Notes under the pieces: model-generated
The model's database searches: none
Told to the model about the DNA's origin: nothing
What the model saw: the letters and a program-made list of their open reading frames with translations, nothing else
Shown: positions 23,420-32,117 of the stretch, in pieces
Position numbering within the stretch: the stretch's first letter is position 1
How the letters are laid out: each line of letters begins with the position of its first letter
Made by a program: the position numbers and the translations under genes
Source of the DNA: Pyrinomonas sp040289685
GTDB lineage: Bacteria > Acidobacteriota > Blastocatellia > Pyrinomonadales > Pyrinomonadaceae
Direction of reading: 5' to 3'
Length of the DNA: 34,043 bases
Assembly: GCF_040289685.1 (NCBI RefSeq)
Contig: NZ_PSLQ01000035.1
Span: forward strand, 1-34,043

Positions 23420-24475
23420 ATGGATTTGAGCAACCCTTACATCCAAGCCGCGCTGCAGTTCCTAGCCATCTTCATCACTTTCAACGTCGTTTTGATGATC
23501 GTCGCCTACACGGTCTTGGCCGAGCGACGCATCCTCGGTTTCATCCAGGGGCGTTTGGGGCCGAACCGCGTTGGTCCGGGTGGCGTGCTGCAGCCCTTCG
23601 CCGATCTCCTTAAATTCATCTTCAAAGAGGAGATCGTGCCCGACAAATCGACGCGCTTCGTCTATTTCCTCGCGCCCGTCATCGCCGTCACGTCGGCGAT
23701 GATGACGCTGATCGTCTATCCGTTCGGCCCGCGCGTCACGCTCCCTTATTTCGGGCAGGTCGAGCTAGTGATCGCGCGTTTCGACATCGCGCTCCTTTAC
23801 GTCTTGGCCGTCACCTCGATCGGCGTTTATGGGATCGTGCTCGCTGGCTGGGCATCGAACAGCAAATACAGCCTGATGGGCGGTCTGCGCTCTTCGGCAC
23901 AGATGATCTCTTACGAACTGTCGCTGGGGCTTTCGCTCGTCGGCGTCATCTTGATGAGCGGAACGCTCGATCTATATGAGATCGTCGAGCAGCAGTCCGG
24001 CTGGTACGGAGCGAAGTGGAACATCTTTCCGCAATTCATCGGCTTCATCGTCTATTTGACATCGGCGATCGCGGAGACCAACCGCGTGCCGTTCGATCTG
24101 CCGGAAGCCGAAACCGAGCTGGTCGCCGGATTCCACACCGAGTACAGCGCGCTTAAGTTCGCGCTCTTCTTCATGGCTGAGTACATCAACATGTTCACCG
24201 TCTCGGTGCTGGCGACGACGCTCTTTCTGGGCGGTTGGAACGTGCCCGGATTGTCGCTGCTGTTCGCTCCGGGCTCAGTTCCTTTCGCCGTCTTTAGCGT
24301 CATCGGCTTTTTCGTCAAAGTCTTCTTCTTCCTGTTCCTCTACATCTGGCTGCGCGGCACGCTGCCGCGTTTTCGGTTCGATCAACTGATGGCTTTCGGT
24401 TGGAAGTTCCTGTTGCCGGTCGCGCTGCTCAACGTCGTGTTGACGGCGACGCTCGTCTGGCTCGGCGTGCTGTGA
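23420..24475 (+). CDS. nuoH: NADH-quinone oxidoreductase subunit H
   Basis: A 351-aa membrane subunit forming the quinone-chamber entrance, with about eight transmembrane helices. Family blocks are VLAERRILGFIQGRLGPNRVGP after helix 1, QPFADLLKFIFKEEIVP, and the loop AETNRVPFDLPEAETELVAGFHTEYS with its conserved acidic residues. The ATG at 23420 begins at the conserved N-terminus; an in-frame TTG at 23387 would add eleven unlikely residues. In most genomes nuoI follows directly; here nuoJ does. Confidence 0.97.
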   Translation: MDLSNPYIQAALQFLAIFITFNVVLMIVAYTVLAERRILGFIQGRLGPNRVGPGGVLQPFADLLKFIFKEEIVPDKSTRFVYFLAPVIAVTSAMMTLIVYPFGPRVTLPYFGQVELVIARFDIALLYVLAVTSIGVYGIVLAGWASNSKYSLMGGLRSSAQMISYELSLGLSLVGVILMSGTLDLYEIVEQQSGWYGAKWNIFPQFIGFIVYLTSAIAETNRVPFDLPEAETELVAGFHTEYSALKFALFFMAEYINMFTVSVLATTLFLGGWNVPGLSLLFAPGSVPFAVFSVIGFFVKVFFFLFLYIWLRGTLPRFRFDQLMAFGWKFLLPVALLNVVLTATLVWLGVL

Positions 24476-24525
24476 CGAAGCCATTTGGGCTTCGGCCAAG
24501 CGCGGCAAACGATAAGCTCTTTGGA

Positions 24526-24577
24526 CTCCGATTGAACGACGCAAGACGAAACAGGTTGTTTCGCTCCGATTGAACGA
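24526..24577 (+). repeat. Direct repeats flanking a small hairpin before nuoJ
   Basis: CTCCGATTGAACGA occurs at 24526-24539 and again at 24564-24577, the second copy running into the nuoJ ATG. Between them CGAAACA-ggt-TGTTTCG (24547-24563) is a perfect hairpin. The arrangement sits at the nuoH-nuoJ junction, where nuoI is normally found. Confidence 0.6.
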
Positions 24578-25146
24578 TGACGATTTTGATCTTTCTGCTG
24601 TTGGCCGTGTTGACCATCGGCTGCGCCGTGGCGATGGTGGCGCAACGTAATCCGCTCTACAGCGCCATCGCCTTGATCGGCGTCTTTCTCGGCATGGCTG
24701 GGATTTACGTGACGCTCGCTGCGCCCTTCATCGCGGCCATTCAGGTGATCGTCTATGCGGGCGCGATCATGGTGCTCGTCGTCTTCGTCATCATGCTCCT
24801 GAACGTCGAAGAAGAGGTGCGCCGTCCGCTCCGCCTGCGCTATCTGATACCGCTCGGCATCTTTCTCGCGGCGCTGCTCTTTGCGGAGACGGCGTTCATC
24901 ATCTACTTCGTCGAAACTTCCGCCTACAACCCGCCGCCAGCGACCCAATCGAACGTCGGGTTGACGGCCTCGGTCGGCACGGGCCTTTTTACGAAATACC
25001 TTTTGCCGTTCGAGATCACGTCGCTTCTGATCTTGATGGCGATCGTCGGCGCGATTACGTTGGCGCGCCGCGTACCGACGTTGGAAATCAACAGACCCAG
25101 ACGGCGTGCAGCGGAAGAAGAGCGCAGCCAGACGAGCGCCGATTGA
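24577..25146 (+). CDS. nuoJ: NADH-quinone oxidoreductase subunit J
   Basis: A 189-aa membrane subunit with five transmembrane helices. The third carries the family's IQVIVYAGAIMVLVVFVIMLLN with its pi-bulge Tyr-Ala-Gly. It contributes to the central hydrophilic axis linking the quinone site to the pumps. The charged C-terminal tail (RRRAAEEERSQ) is cytoplasmic. The start codon lies at the end of a 14-bp direct repeat, so the ribosome-binding region is repeat-derived and has no clear Shine-Dalgarno sequence. Confidence 0.96.
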   Translation: MTILIFLLLAVLTIGCAVAMVAQRNPLYSAIALIGVFLGMAGIYVTLAAPFIAAIQVIVYAGAIMVLVVFVIMLLNVEEEVRRPLRLRYLIPLGIFLAALLFAETAFIIYFVETSAYNPPPATQSNVGLTASVGTGLFTKYLLPFEITSLLILMAIVGAITLARRVPTLEINRPRRRAAEEERSQTSAD

Positions 25147-25232
25147 TGCCGCGATTCGCTCGATCGGCGAAGGACGTTGAACGCACAAGCGGAGGATTCG
25201 CTGCAAAACCGCATCGCGAGGACACATAGAAG

Positions 25233-25535
25233 ATGGTTCCGTTATCGTGGTATCTGGCTCTTTCCGCCGTGCTCTTCACCATCGGCGCGGCGGGCGTCAT
25301 CATCAAGCGCAATGCGATCGCGATGTTCATGTGCATCGAGCTGATGCTCAACGCGACCAACATCACGTTCGTCGCCTTTTCGAGCTTCTTCCGCGACGTG
25401 ACGGGGCAGCTTTTCGTCTTCATCGTGGTGACGGTGGCGGCAGCGGAAGCAGCCGTCGGGCTCGGCATCATCATCGCCATCTTCCGCAACCGCCTGTCGC
25501 TTGACGTAGATGACGCGAGCGTGCTCAGAGATTGA
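25233..25535 (+). CDS. nuoK: NADH-quinone oxidoreductase subunit K
   Basis: A 100-aa, three-helix membrane subunit of the MrpC type. The conserved Glu residues of the proton path are visible in MFMCIELMLNATNI (helix 2) and in VTVAAAEAAVGLGIIIAIFR (helix 3). The length is typical. GAGGACACATAGAAG precedes the ATG, giving a moderate ribosome site. It is 86 bp after nuoJ. Confidence 0.97.
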   Translation: MVPLSWYLALSAVLFTIGAAGVIIKRNAIAMFMCIELMLNATNITFVAFSSFFRDVTGQLFVFIVVTVAAAEAAVGLGIIIAIFRNRLSLDVDDASVLRD

Positions 25536-25605
25536 GCGCGAAGCGATCTCTTCATCGAGTTCTCTTGGCGGATTAGCTTCGATTTGATCGGTCGCCTGTA
25601 TCGCC

Positions 25606-27858
25606 ATGACTGAATTCATCAACCAGCACGTTTTGAGCATCATCATCTTCGCGCCGCTCGTCGGCGCGGCCATCAACTGGCTCATCGGACGTCGCCTGCG
25701 CAACGAAGCCTTCATCGGCACGGTCGCTTGCACGGCGGTCGGGATCTCCACCGTCTTCGCTTTCATCGCGGCCTTTCGGCCCGAGACGGGCGCGCTGCGC
25801 GCTGAAGCCCCCATCCTCGAACACCTCTGGACGTGGATCGAGGTCGGAACTTTCCGCGCCGATTTCGCGCTAGCGATGGACCGGTTGAGCGGTATCTACG
25901 CGCTCTTCATCACGGGCGTCGGCCTTCTCATCCACATCTTCGCCACCGGCTACATGCATGGCGACAGCGGGTTCTATCGCTTCTTCTCCTACATGAACCT
26001 CTTCATGTTCATGATGCTCGTGCTCGTGCTCGGCGACAACCTGCTGCTCATGTTCGTCGGCTGGGAAGGGGTCGGCCTCTGCTCGTACCTGTTGATCGGC
26101 TACTACTTGGACCGCGATGAAGCGCGCGTAGCGGCGAAAAAAGCCTTCATCGCCAACCGCGTCGGCGATTGGGGCGTGATCTTGGGCGTCATGCTCATCT
26201 TCTTCCTGACCGGTTCAATCAGCTTCTTCGACAAGCCGGATCTGCCGAGCGCGCTGCGCATCATCGGCGAGATGCCAGTTGAGCCGTTCGCTTGGAGCGC
26301 GCTTTTCGCCGGCGGCATCACTTCAGCCGCGATCCTGCTCTTCATCGGTGCGACCGGCAAATCGGCGCAAATCCCGCTCTACGTCTGGTTGCCGGACGCG
26401 ATGGCTGGTCCGACGCCGGTCTCCGCCCTGATCCACGCCGCGACCATGGTCACCGCCGGCGTCTACATGATCGTCCGCTGTTCGCCGATCTACGCGCACG
26501 CGCCGACGGCCATGTTCATCGTCGCCGTGATCGGCGCTGTGACGGCCCTTTTTGCCGCAACCATCGGCCTAGCGCAGAACGACATCAAGAAGGTGCTCGC
26601 CTATTCGACCATCTCGCAAATCGGCTACATGATGCTCGCCTGTGGCGTCGGCGCGTTCGTCGCGGCGATCTTTCACGTGATGACGCACGCTTTCTTCAAA
26701 GCGCTGCTCTTTCTTGGTTCGGGCAGCGTCATCCATGCCATGCATCACGAACAAGACATGCGGCGCATGGGCGGATTACGTAAGTACATGCCGATCACTT
26801 TCGCCACCATGATCACGGGCTGGTTGGCGATCTGCGGCATCCCGATCTTCGCCGGCTTCTTCTCCAAGGACGAAATCCTCTGGAAAACTTGGAGCACGGA
26901 AGCCTTCGCCATCCCACACGGCGCAAGCCGCGCGCTCTGGGCCATTGGCGCGATCACCGCCCTGTTGACCGCCGTTTACATGACGCGCTTGATGGTCATG
27001 ACCTTCTGGGGCGAAGAGCGCTTCCGCGAAGCCCAGGCTGGCGGACAAGCAGACGAAGCGCACGCGGGCGACACGGCAGCCAAACCGCACCATGCCATTC
27101 ACGCTTCCACCAGCCACCATGCGCTTCGCGCCCATGACCAGCATGCAAGCGACCACGGTCCGGTGACGCCACACGAATCGCCTGCGGTGATGACCATCCC
27201 GCTCATCGTTCTCGCCGTGCTTTCGACTTTCGGCGGACTCGTCGGCGTGCCATACGCGCTGAGCGGCGGCGCGATTCCCAACTACTTCGAAAAGACCCTT
27301 GAACCCGCCGTCGCACATGCGCCGACCCATGCGGAGGCTGCCGCTATCGAAAAAAGGATCGCGCAATCGGCAGCGCACGAAAGAACGAGGACGACGACCG
27401 AGCCGCAACCGGGTCTCCGCGAAGAGGCGAAACACGAGACGGCGAAGCACGCGGCACACTCGCCGGAAGAGGTGCGTCTGGAGCGAATCTTCAGCGCGAT
27501 CTCCGTAGTCATCGCGCTCATCGGCATCGGCATCGGCTGGAGCGTCTTCAGCAAACGCCCGCTGCTTCAGATGCCGCGCTTGCTGGAGAACAAGTATTAC
27601 GTTGACGAAGCATACGATGCCGTGATCGTCAAACCGCTCCTCGTCGGCTCGCGCGAAGGGCTGTGGAAGATATTCGATGTTGGCGCGATCGATGGCACGC
27701 TCCACGCGATCGCCGATGGCGTCGCGCAACTCGGTTCGCTCGCGCGCCGTCTACAACCGGGCTTCGTTCGGGCTTACGCGGCGATCATGCTCGTCGGCGC
27801 GCTCATCTTGATCGGATATTTCGCCTACTACAGCGTGCTGTTGCTCATCCGTCAATAA
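25606..27858 (+). CDS. nuoL: NADH-quinone oxidoreductase subunit L, with a His-rich insertion
   Basis: A 750-aa antiporter-like proton-pumping subunit at the distal end of the membrane arm; E. coli NuoL is about 613 aa. The core is standard: FVGWEGVGLCSYLLIGYY, a pump Lys in GKSAQIPLYVWLPDAMAGPTPVSALIHAATMVTAGVY, and KKVLAYSTISQIGYMM. Between the core helices and the C-terminal anchor helix lie two extra hydrophilic stretches. Residues ~486-525 hold ten His in about 39 residues (KPHHAIHASTSHHALRAHD). Residues ~570-625 are rich in His, Glu and Arg. They look disordered and may bind metal. The start is the ATG at 25606. Confidence 0.96.
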   Translation: MTEFINQHVLSIIIFAPLVGAAINWLIGRRLRNEAFIGTVACTAVGISTVFAFIAAFRPETGALRAEAPILEHLWTWIEVGTFRADFALAMDRLSGIYALFITGVGLLIHIFATGYMHGDSGFYRFFSYMNLFMFMMLVLVLGDNLLLMFVGWEGVGLCSYLLIGYYLDRDEARVAAKKAFIANRVGDWGVILGVMLIFFLTGSISFFDKPDLPSALRIIGEMPVEPFAWSALFAGGITSAAILLFIGATGKSAQIPLYVWLPDAMAGPTPVSALIHAATMVTAGVYMIVRCSPIYAHAPTAMFIVAVIGAVTALFAATIGLAQNDIKKVLAYSTISQIGYMMLACGVGAFVAAIFHVMTHAFFKALLFLGSGSVIHAMHHEQDMRRMGGLRKYMPITFATMITGWLAICGIPIFAGFFSKDEILWKTWSTEAFAIPHGASRALWAIGAITALLTAVYMTRLMVMTFWGEERFREAQAGGQADEAHAGDTAAKPHHAIHASTSHHALRAHDQHASDHGPVTPHESPAVMTIPLIVLAVLSTFGGLVGVPYALSGGAIPNYFEKTLEPAVAHAPTHAEAAAIEKRIAQSAAHERTRTTTEPQPGLREEAKHETAKHAAHSPEEVRLERIFSAISVVIALIGIGIGWSVFSKRPLLQMPRLLENKYYVDEAYDAVIVKPLLVGSREGLWKIFDVGAIDGTLHAIADGVAQLGSLARRLQPGFVRAYAAIMLVGALILIGYFAYYSVLLLIRQ

Positions 27859-27953
27859 ACGGGCGTGCGGCGCGCTCTTTGCCCACGACGTCTTCGTGTG
27901 ATTCAAGGGCTGAGCTAGCAGCGAATTCAAACGACGTTCAAGGTTGATCGAAG

Positions 27954-29531
27954 ATGCTTCAACAGAACTTGATCTCTGCTCTGATCCTGTTGCCGTTCAT
28001 CGGCGCGCTGGCGACCGCCGCGCACGGTTTTGCGCCCTATAGAAGACCGACGCACTACCGTTGGATCGCGCTCGGTTTTTCGCTAGCCACCTTCGCGCTT
28101 TCGCTGCTTCTCATTCGCGGCGGCGAGCCGAGCATGTTGAGCGGCTTCATCTTCGAGGAGAACCGCGCGTGGATCGAATCGATCGGCGCGCGCTACCACG
28201 TCGGCGTCGATGGGATCAGCCTCTGGCTCGTCATCCTGACGACGCTGCTCGTGCCCATTTCAATCCTCGCCAGCTGGAAGATCGAAAAGCGCCCGCTCGC
28301 CTTCTTCATGTTCATGCTGCTACTTGAGAGCGCGATGATCGGCGTCTTCGTCTCGCTCGACCTGCTCGTCTTCTACCTTTTCTTCGAGGCGTCACTTGTG
28401 CCGATGTTCTTCCTGATCGGCGTTTGGGGAAGCGGCGAGCGGCGTATCTACGCGGCGGTCAAGTTCTTCCTCTACACGGCGGTTGGCAGCCTCTTGATGC
28501 TCGTCGGCATCATCGCGCTCTACTATTTCTACGGGACGTTCGATTACCCATCGATTCTCAGCGCAATGCGCGCCGGGACCGTAACGCTTTCGGCGCGCGC
28601 TGAATTCTGGCTCTTCCTCGCCTTTGCGCTCGCCTTCGCCATCAAAGTCCCCGTCTTCCCGCTGCACACGTGGCTGCCGGATGCACACACGGAAGCGCCC
28701 ACTGCCGGTTCGGTGATCTTGGCCGGGATCCTTTTGAAGATGGGAACCTATGGTCTGCTTCGTTTCAACCTCGCGCTCTTCCCCAATGCGGCGCGCGATT
28801 TCGCGCCGATGATGGTGACGCTCGCCATCATCGGCATCATCTACGGCGCGCTCGTCGCGATGGTCCAGCCCGACGTCAAGCGGCTCGTCGCTTATTCGTC
28901 CGTCAGCCACATGGGCTTCGTCATCCTCGGGCTTTTTTCGTTCACCGAACAGGGGATGCAGGGCGCGCTCTACCAGATGCTCAATCACGGCGTTTCGACC
29001 GGCGCGCTCTTTTTGATCGTCGGCATGATCTACGAACGACGCCATACGCGCTTGATCTCGGAATTCGGCGGATTAGCCCATCCGATGCCGTGGTTTTCGA
29101 CCTTCTTCGTCATCGCCTCGCTCTCTTCGATCGGACTCCCGGCGCTGAACGGCTTCGTCGGCGAATTCCTCGTGCTCCTCGGCACTTGGTTATCGGATTC
29201 GATCCGTCATCCTTGGGTGGTGACGATGCTCGCGGCGACGGGCGTCATCTTCGCCGCCGTCTACTTGCTTTGGATGCTGCAGCGCGTCGTCTTCGGCCCA
29301 GTGACCAACGAAGAGAACGCGCATCTGAAGGATCTGAACGCGCGCGAGCGCGGACTGCTCGTGCCGTTGCTTGTGCTCATGGTCGTGATGGGCGTTTATC
29401 CGAAACCTTTCTTGAGCCGTTCGCGCGATAGCGTGCTCGAAGTGCGCGAGCGCATCATGCTGGCGAAAGGCGGCGGCTCCGTCGCCGCTAAACCGACCGA
29501 TAGCACAACGACTCGCGTCGCTGCGCGTTGA
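27954..29531 (+). CDS. nuoM: NADH-quinone oxidoreductase subunit M
   Basis: A 525-aa antiporter-like pump subunit with about fourteen helices. Conserved blocks are FYLFFEASLVPMFFLIGVWG (the helix-5 Glu), the Lys in AIKVPVFPLHTWLPDAHTEAPTAGSV, and DVKRLVAYSSVSHMGFV. The N-terminal LISALILLPFIGAL is normal. The last 30 residues are a Ser/Thr/Ala-rich cytoplasmic tail. It is separated from nuoL by 95 bp and followed by the thioredoxin-like gene rather than by nuoN. Confidence 0.97.
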   Translation: MLQQNLISALILLPFIGALATAAHGFAPYRRPTHYRWIALGFSLATFALSLLLIRGGEPSMLSGFIFEENRAWIESIGARYHVGVDGISLWLVILTTLLVPISILASWKIEKRPLAFFMFMLLLESAMIGVFVSLDLLVFYLFFEASLVPMFFLIGVWGSGERRIYAAVKFFLYTAVGSLLMLVGIIALYYFYGTFDYPSILSAMRAGTVTLSARAEFWLFLAFALAFAIKVPVFPLHTWLPDAHTEAPTAGSVILAGILLKMGTYGLLRFNLALFPNAARDFAPMMVTLAIIGIIYGALVAMVQPDVKRLVAYSSVSHMGFVILGLFSFTEQGMQGALYQMLNHGVSTGALFLIVGMIYERRHTRLISEFGGLAHPMPWFSTFFVIASLSSIGLPALNGFVGEFLVLLGTWLSDSIRHPWVVTMLAATGVIFAAVYLLWMLQRVVFGPVTNEENAHLKDLNARERGLLVPLLVLMVVMGVYPKPFLSRSRDSVLEVRERIMLAKGGGSVAAKPTDSTTTRVAAR

Positions 29532-29577
29532 TTTCGTAACGGCGTGCGACGGACCCAACGCTGTGCAATGAAGTTTC

Positions 29578-30132
29578 ATGAAAAAGCAAGCGATGAGAAT
29601 GGCTAATCGAAAAGGGTCTGCGATCTGTTCTTTGATCCATGCCGCGCTCCTGATCGCAATCGCGGTGGGGCCAATCGTCTGCGCAGACGGCGGCGCTGAG
29701 GTCAAGTTCCGCGGCGTGGATGGCAAGACCTACGATCTCGCTCGTTTCCGCGGCAAGGTCGTGCTCGTCTCTTTTGGCGCGTCTTGGTGCGCGCCGTGCC
29801 TCGTCGAACTCGAAGCGCTCGAAGAATTAAAGCGCGAGTATGCAAGCAAGCCGGTAGAATTCCTTTGGGTGAGCATCGAGACCGAGGAGGAGCGATCCGA
29901 TTGGACGCTGCGAAATTTCGCACGCGATAACCGCTTGACCATCCCGGTCTTGCGCGACCCACGGCAGGTCGTCTACAGCCGATTTTCGTCGCGCGTCCGC
30001 ATGCCGCTGGTCATCTTCTTCGACCGCGAAGGCAAGCCCGCGGGCAAGCCGCACGTCGGCATGGCGACGCCCGAGGTTTACAAGAAGGTCATTCGCCAAA
30101 GGCTCGATGCGCTTCTAGAGGGCGACCAATGA
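29578..30132 (+). CDS. TlpA/ResA-like thioredoxin-fold protein, exported
   Basis: A 184-aa protein with a basic N-terminus and a hydrophobic segment (LIHAALLIAIAVGPIVCA, about residues 19-36) that acts as a signal peptide or anchor. A redoxin domain follows: FRGVDGKTYDLARFRGKVVLVSFGASWCAPC, with the redox motif WCAPC near residue 64, and the cis-Pro region RVRMPLVIFF. Such proteins reduce disulfides outside the membrane, often in cytochrome maturation. The start at 29578 is the first of three close in-frame ATGs (also 29593 and 29599). It lies co-directionally between nuoM and nuoN, so it is probably co-transcribed with complex I; a direct role there is not established. Confidence 0.87.
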   Translation: MKKQAMRMANRKGSAICSLIHAALLIAIAVGPIVCADGGAEVKFRGVDGKTYDLARFRGKVVLVSFGASWCAPCLVELEALEELKREYASKPVEFLWVSIETEEERSDWTLRNFARDNRLTIPVLRDPRQVVYSRFSSRVRMPLVIFFDREGKPAGKPHVGMATPEVYKKVIRQRLDALLEGDQ

Positions 30133-30457
30133 CGGGGGAAAGACCTGGCCGCAAGCGATGCTGATTGACCCGAAGGGCATAAGGCGAGCAAAATCATGGC
30201 CGTGACGAGAAATTTCGCTTCAACATCTCCGGGTCGGAACCAATTACGACTGGGAGGTCGTCGGCGAACAGAGACAGGAACTCGTTCCGCGAATAGAGAA
30301 CGTTTTGGGCGAGCGATCGCCGCATGAAGTCTATCCGAATCGAAGGCGCAGAGGACTTTCAGCAGCACCGCTCTGCAACTCGATGCGAGGAAAGCTTTCG
30401 CAAGCTTGATTCTAGGATCATAAGAGACGCATAGACACGAGGGATCGATAGGCGAAT
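30133..30457. other. Gap before nuoN with a possible coding remnant
   Basis: These 325 bp lack a complete gene. One plus-strand frame from about 30235 reads NYDWEVVGEQRQELVPRIEN and on to HEVYPNRR, which looks protein-like but has no start codon or ribosome site and matches no family I know. It may be another decayed insertion like those at 16524 and 20375. Confidence 0.35.
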
Positions 30458-32029
30458 ATGAATTCATCCTTTGCATTGCAAACCGCACTGCAGCAAGCTG
30501 CCGATGTCAACCTATGGCTTCTCCTGCCGGAGTTGATCGTCGCGGGCGCGGGCGTGCTCGTCATGCTCGTTGACGCTTTCACCAAACGGCTAGACCAGAG
30601 ATGGGTGACGGGCGGCATCTCGCTCGCCGGTCTGATCGCCGCTGCCATCTCATGCGTTTGGTTGTGGACCGGTTGGACGGGGCCAACCGAGGCCTTTTTC
30701 GGCATGATCGTCCTTGACCGGTTGCGCCTTTCGTTCACGCTCGTCTTTCTGGTCGTTTCGGCCTTGAGCGTGCTCCTTTCGATGCTCTGGGTCGAGTTGG
30801 AGAGATTGCCCGCGGGCGAATTTCATGCGCTCCTTCTTTTCGCCACCGTTGGCATGATGCTGATGGCTTCGGGCGGCGATCTGGTGATGATCTTTCTCGG
30901 ATTAGAGCTCCTTTCGATCTCGACCTATGTGATGGCTGGATTTCGCCGCACCGACGTGCGCTCGAACGAAGCCTCGATGAAATATTTCATCCTCGGCTCC
31001 TTCTCATCGGCCTTTCTGCTTTATGGGACGGCGCTTATCTACGGCGCGACGGCGATGGCCAACGGCGCGCCGGGCACGACCAACATCCGCGAGATCGCAC
31101 AACGGCTTGATACGGCGCTCTATCCGCCGCTCCTTTTTGCGGGCGCAGCGATGCTGCTGATCGGCTTCGGCTTCAAGGTCGCCACCGCGCCGTTTCACGT
31201 CTGGACGCCGGATGTCTATGAGGGCGCGCCGACGCCCGTGACGGCTTTCATGGCCGCCGGACCGAAAGCAGCGGGCTTCGCTTCGTTCATGCGCGTCTTT
31301 CTTTTCGGCTTCCCGTTTGTCGTCGCCGCAGGCACGGCCCAGCGCCTCCATTCGGCATGGATTGCGGCGCTGGTCGTCTTAGCCGTCATCACGATGACGG
31401 TTGGGAACACAGCCGCCGTGATTCAATCGAACGTCAAACGAATGCTCGCTTATTCATCCATCGCACACGCTGGCTACGTGCTCGTCGGGCTGGTGGCAGC
31501 GGGCACCGCGCAAGACTTGACGCAACGAAACGAAGCCATCGCGGCGGTGGTCTTCTATCTGCTCGTTTACTCGATCATGACGCTTGGCGCTTTCGCCGTG
31601 GTGACAGTCTTGGCGCGCAGCGGCGACCGCCGTACCGAGATCGAAGACTACAACGGCATCGGCTTCAATTCACCATGGCTCGCCTTCGCCTTCTCCGTCT
31701 CACTGCTCAGCCTATTGGGTGTTCCACTGACGGCAGGCTTCATGGGCAAAGTGATGGTCTTCAGCGCGGCGCTCGACCAAGGTTACGTCGGGCTGGTCGT
31801 CGTCGCCGTGCTCAACACGGTGGTGTCAGCCTACTATTATTTGCGCTTGATCGTTGTCATGTTCTTCCGCGAACGGAGCGGAGCGTGGAGTGCGCCGACC
31901 GTGCCAGCAAGTTTGGCGATTGCGCTCGCCCTCGCCGTGGTCGGGATCTTTTACCTCGGGATTTTTCCCGGCAGAGTGATCGAAGCTTTTCAAGCTTCAC
32001 CTTCGGTGGTGAGCGGGTTGCTTTTTTGA
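30458..32029 (+). CDS. nuoN: NADH-quinone oxidoreductase subunit N
   Basis: A 523-aa antiporter-like pump subunit. Conserved blocks are FLGLELLSISTYVMAGF (the helix-5 Glu), the Lys in GFKVATAPFHVWTPDVYEGAPTPVTAFMAAGPKAAGF, and NVKRMLAYSSIAHAGYVLVGL. Length is slightly above the E. coli protein (about 485). It is the last recognisable nuo gene. The ATG at 30458 has GAGGGA about 15 nt upstream, a weak site. Confidence 0.97.
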   Translation: MNSSFALQTALQQAADVNLWLLLPELIVAGAGVLVMLVDAFTKRLDQRWVTGGISLAGLIAAAISCVWLWTGWTGPTEAFFGMIVLDRLRLSFTLVFLVVSALSVLLSMLWVELERLPAGEFHALLLFATVGMMLMASGGDLVMIFLGLELLSISTYVMAGFRRTDVRSNEASMKYFILGSFSSAFLLYGTALIYGATAMANGAPGTTNIREIAQRLDTALYPPLLFAGAAMLLIGFGFKVATAPFHVWTPDVYEGAPTPVTAFMAAGPKAAGFASFMRVFLFGFPFVVAAGTAQRLHSAWIAALVVLAVITMTVGNTAAVIQSNVKRMLAYSSIAHAGYVLVGLVAAGTAQDLTQRNEAIAAVVFYLLVYSIMTLGAFAVVTVLARSGDRRTEIEDYNGIGFNSPWLAFAFSVSLLSLLGVPLTAGFMGKVMVFSAALDQGYVGLVVVAVLNTVVSAYYYLRLIVVMFFRERSGAWSAPTVPASLAIALALAVVGIFYLGIFPGRVIEAFQASPSVVSGLLF

Positions 32030-32117
32030 AGACGGATCAACTCGCTTCAACGCCCGGTGACCAGGATCGCTCTCGACAAAGCGGCTTCAGATCCCGCAAG
32101 GAATAAGGTGAAGTCTC

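Noticed and set aside
23093..24576. A hidden or frameshifted nuoI in the nuoG-H or nuoH-J gaps
   Set aside because: I looked for the paired CxxCxxCxxxCP motifs and flanking family sequence and found none.
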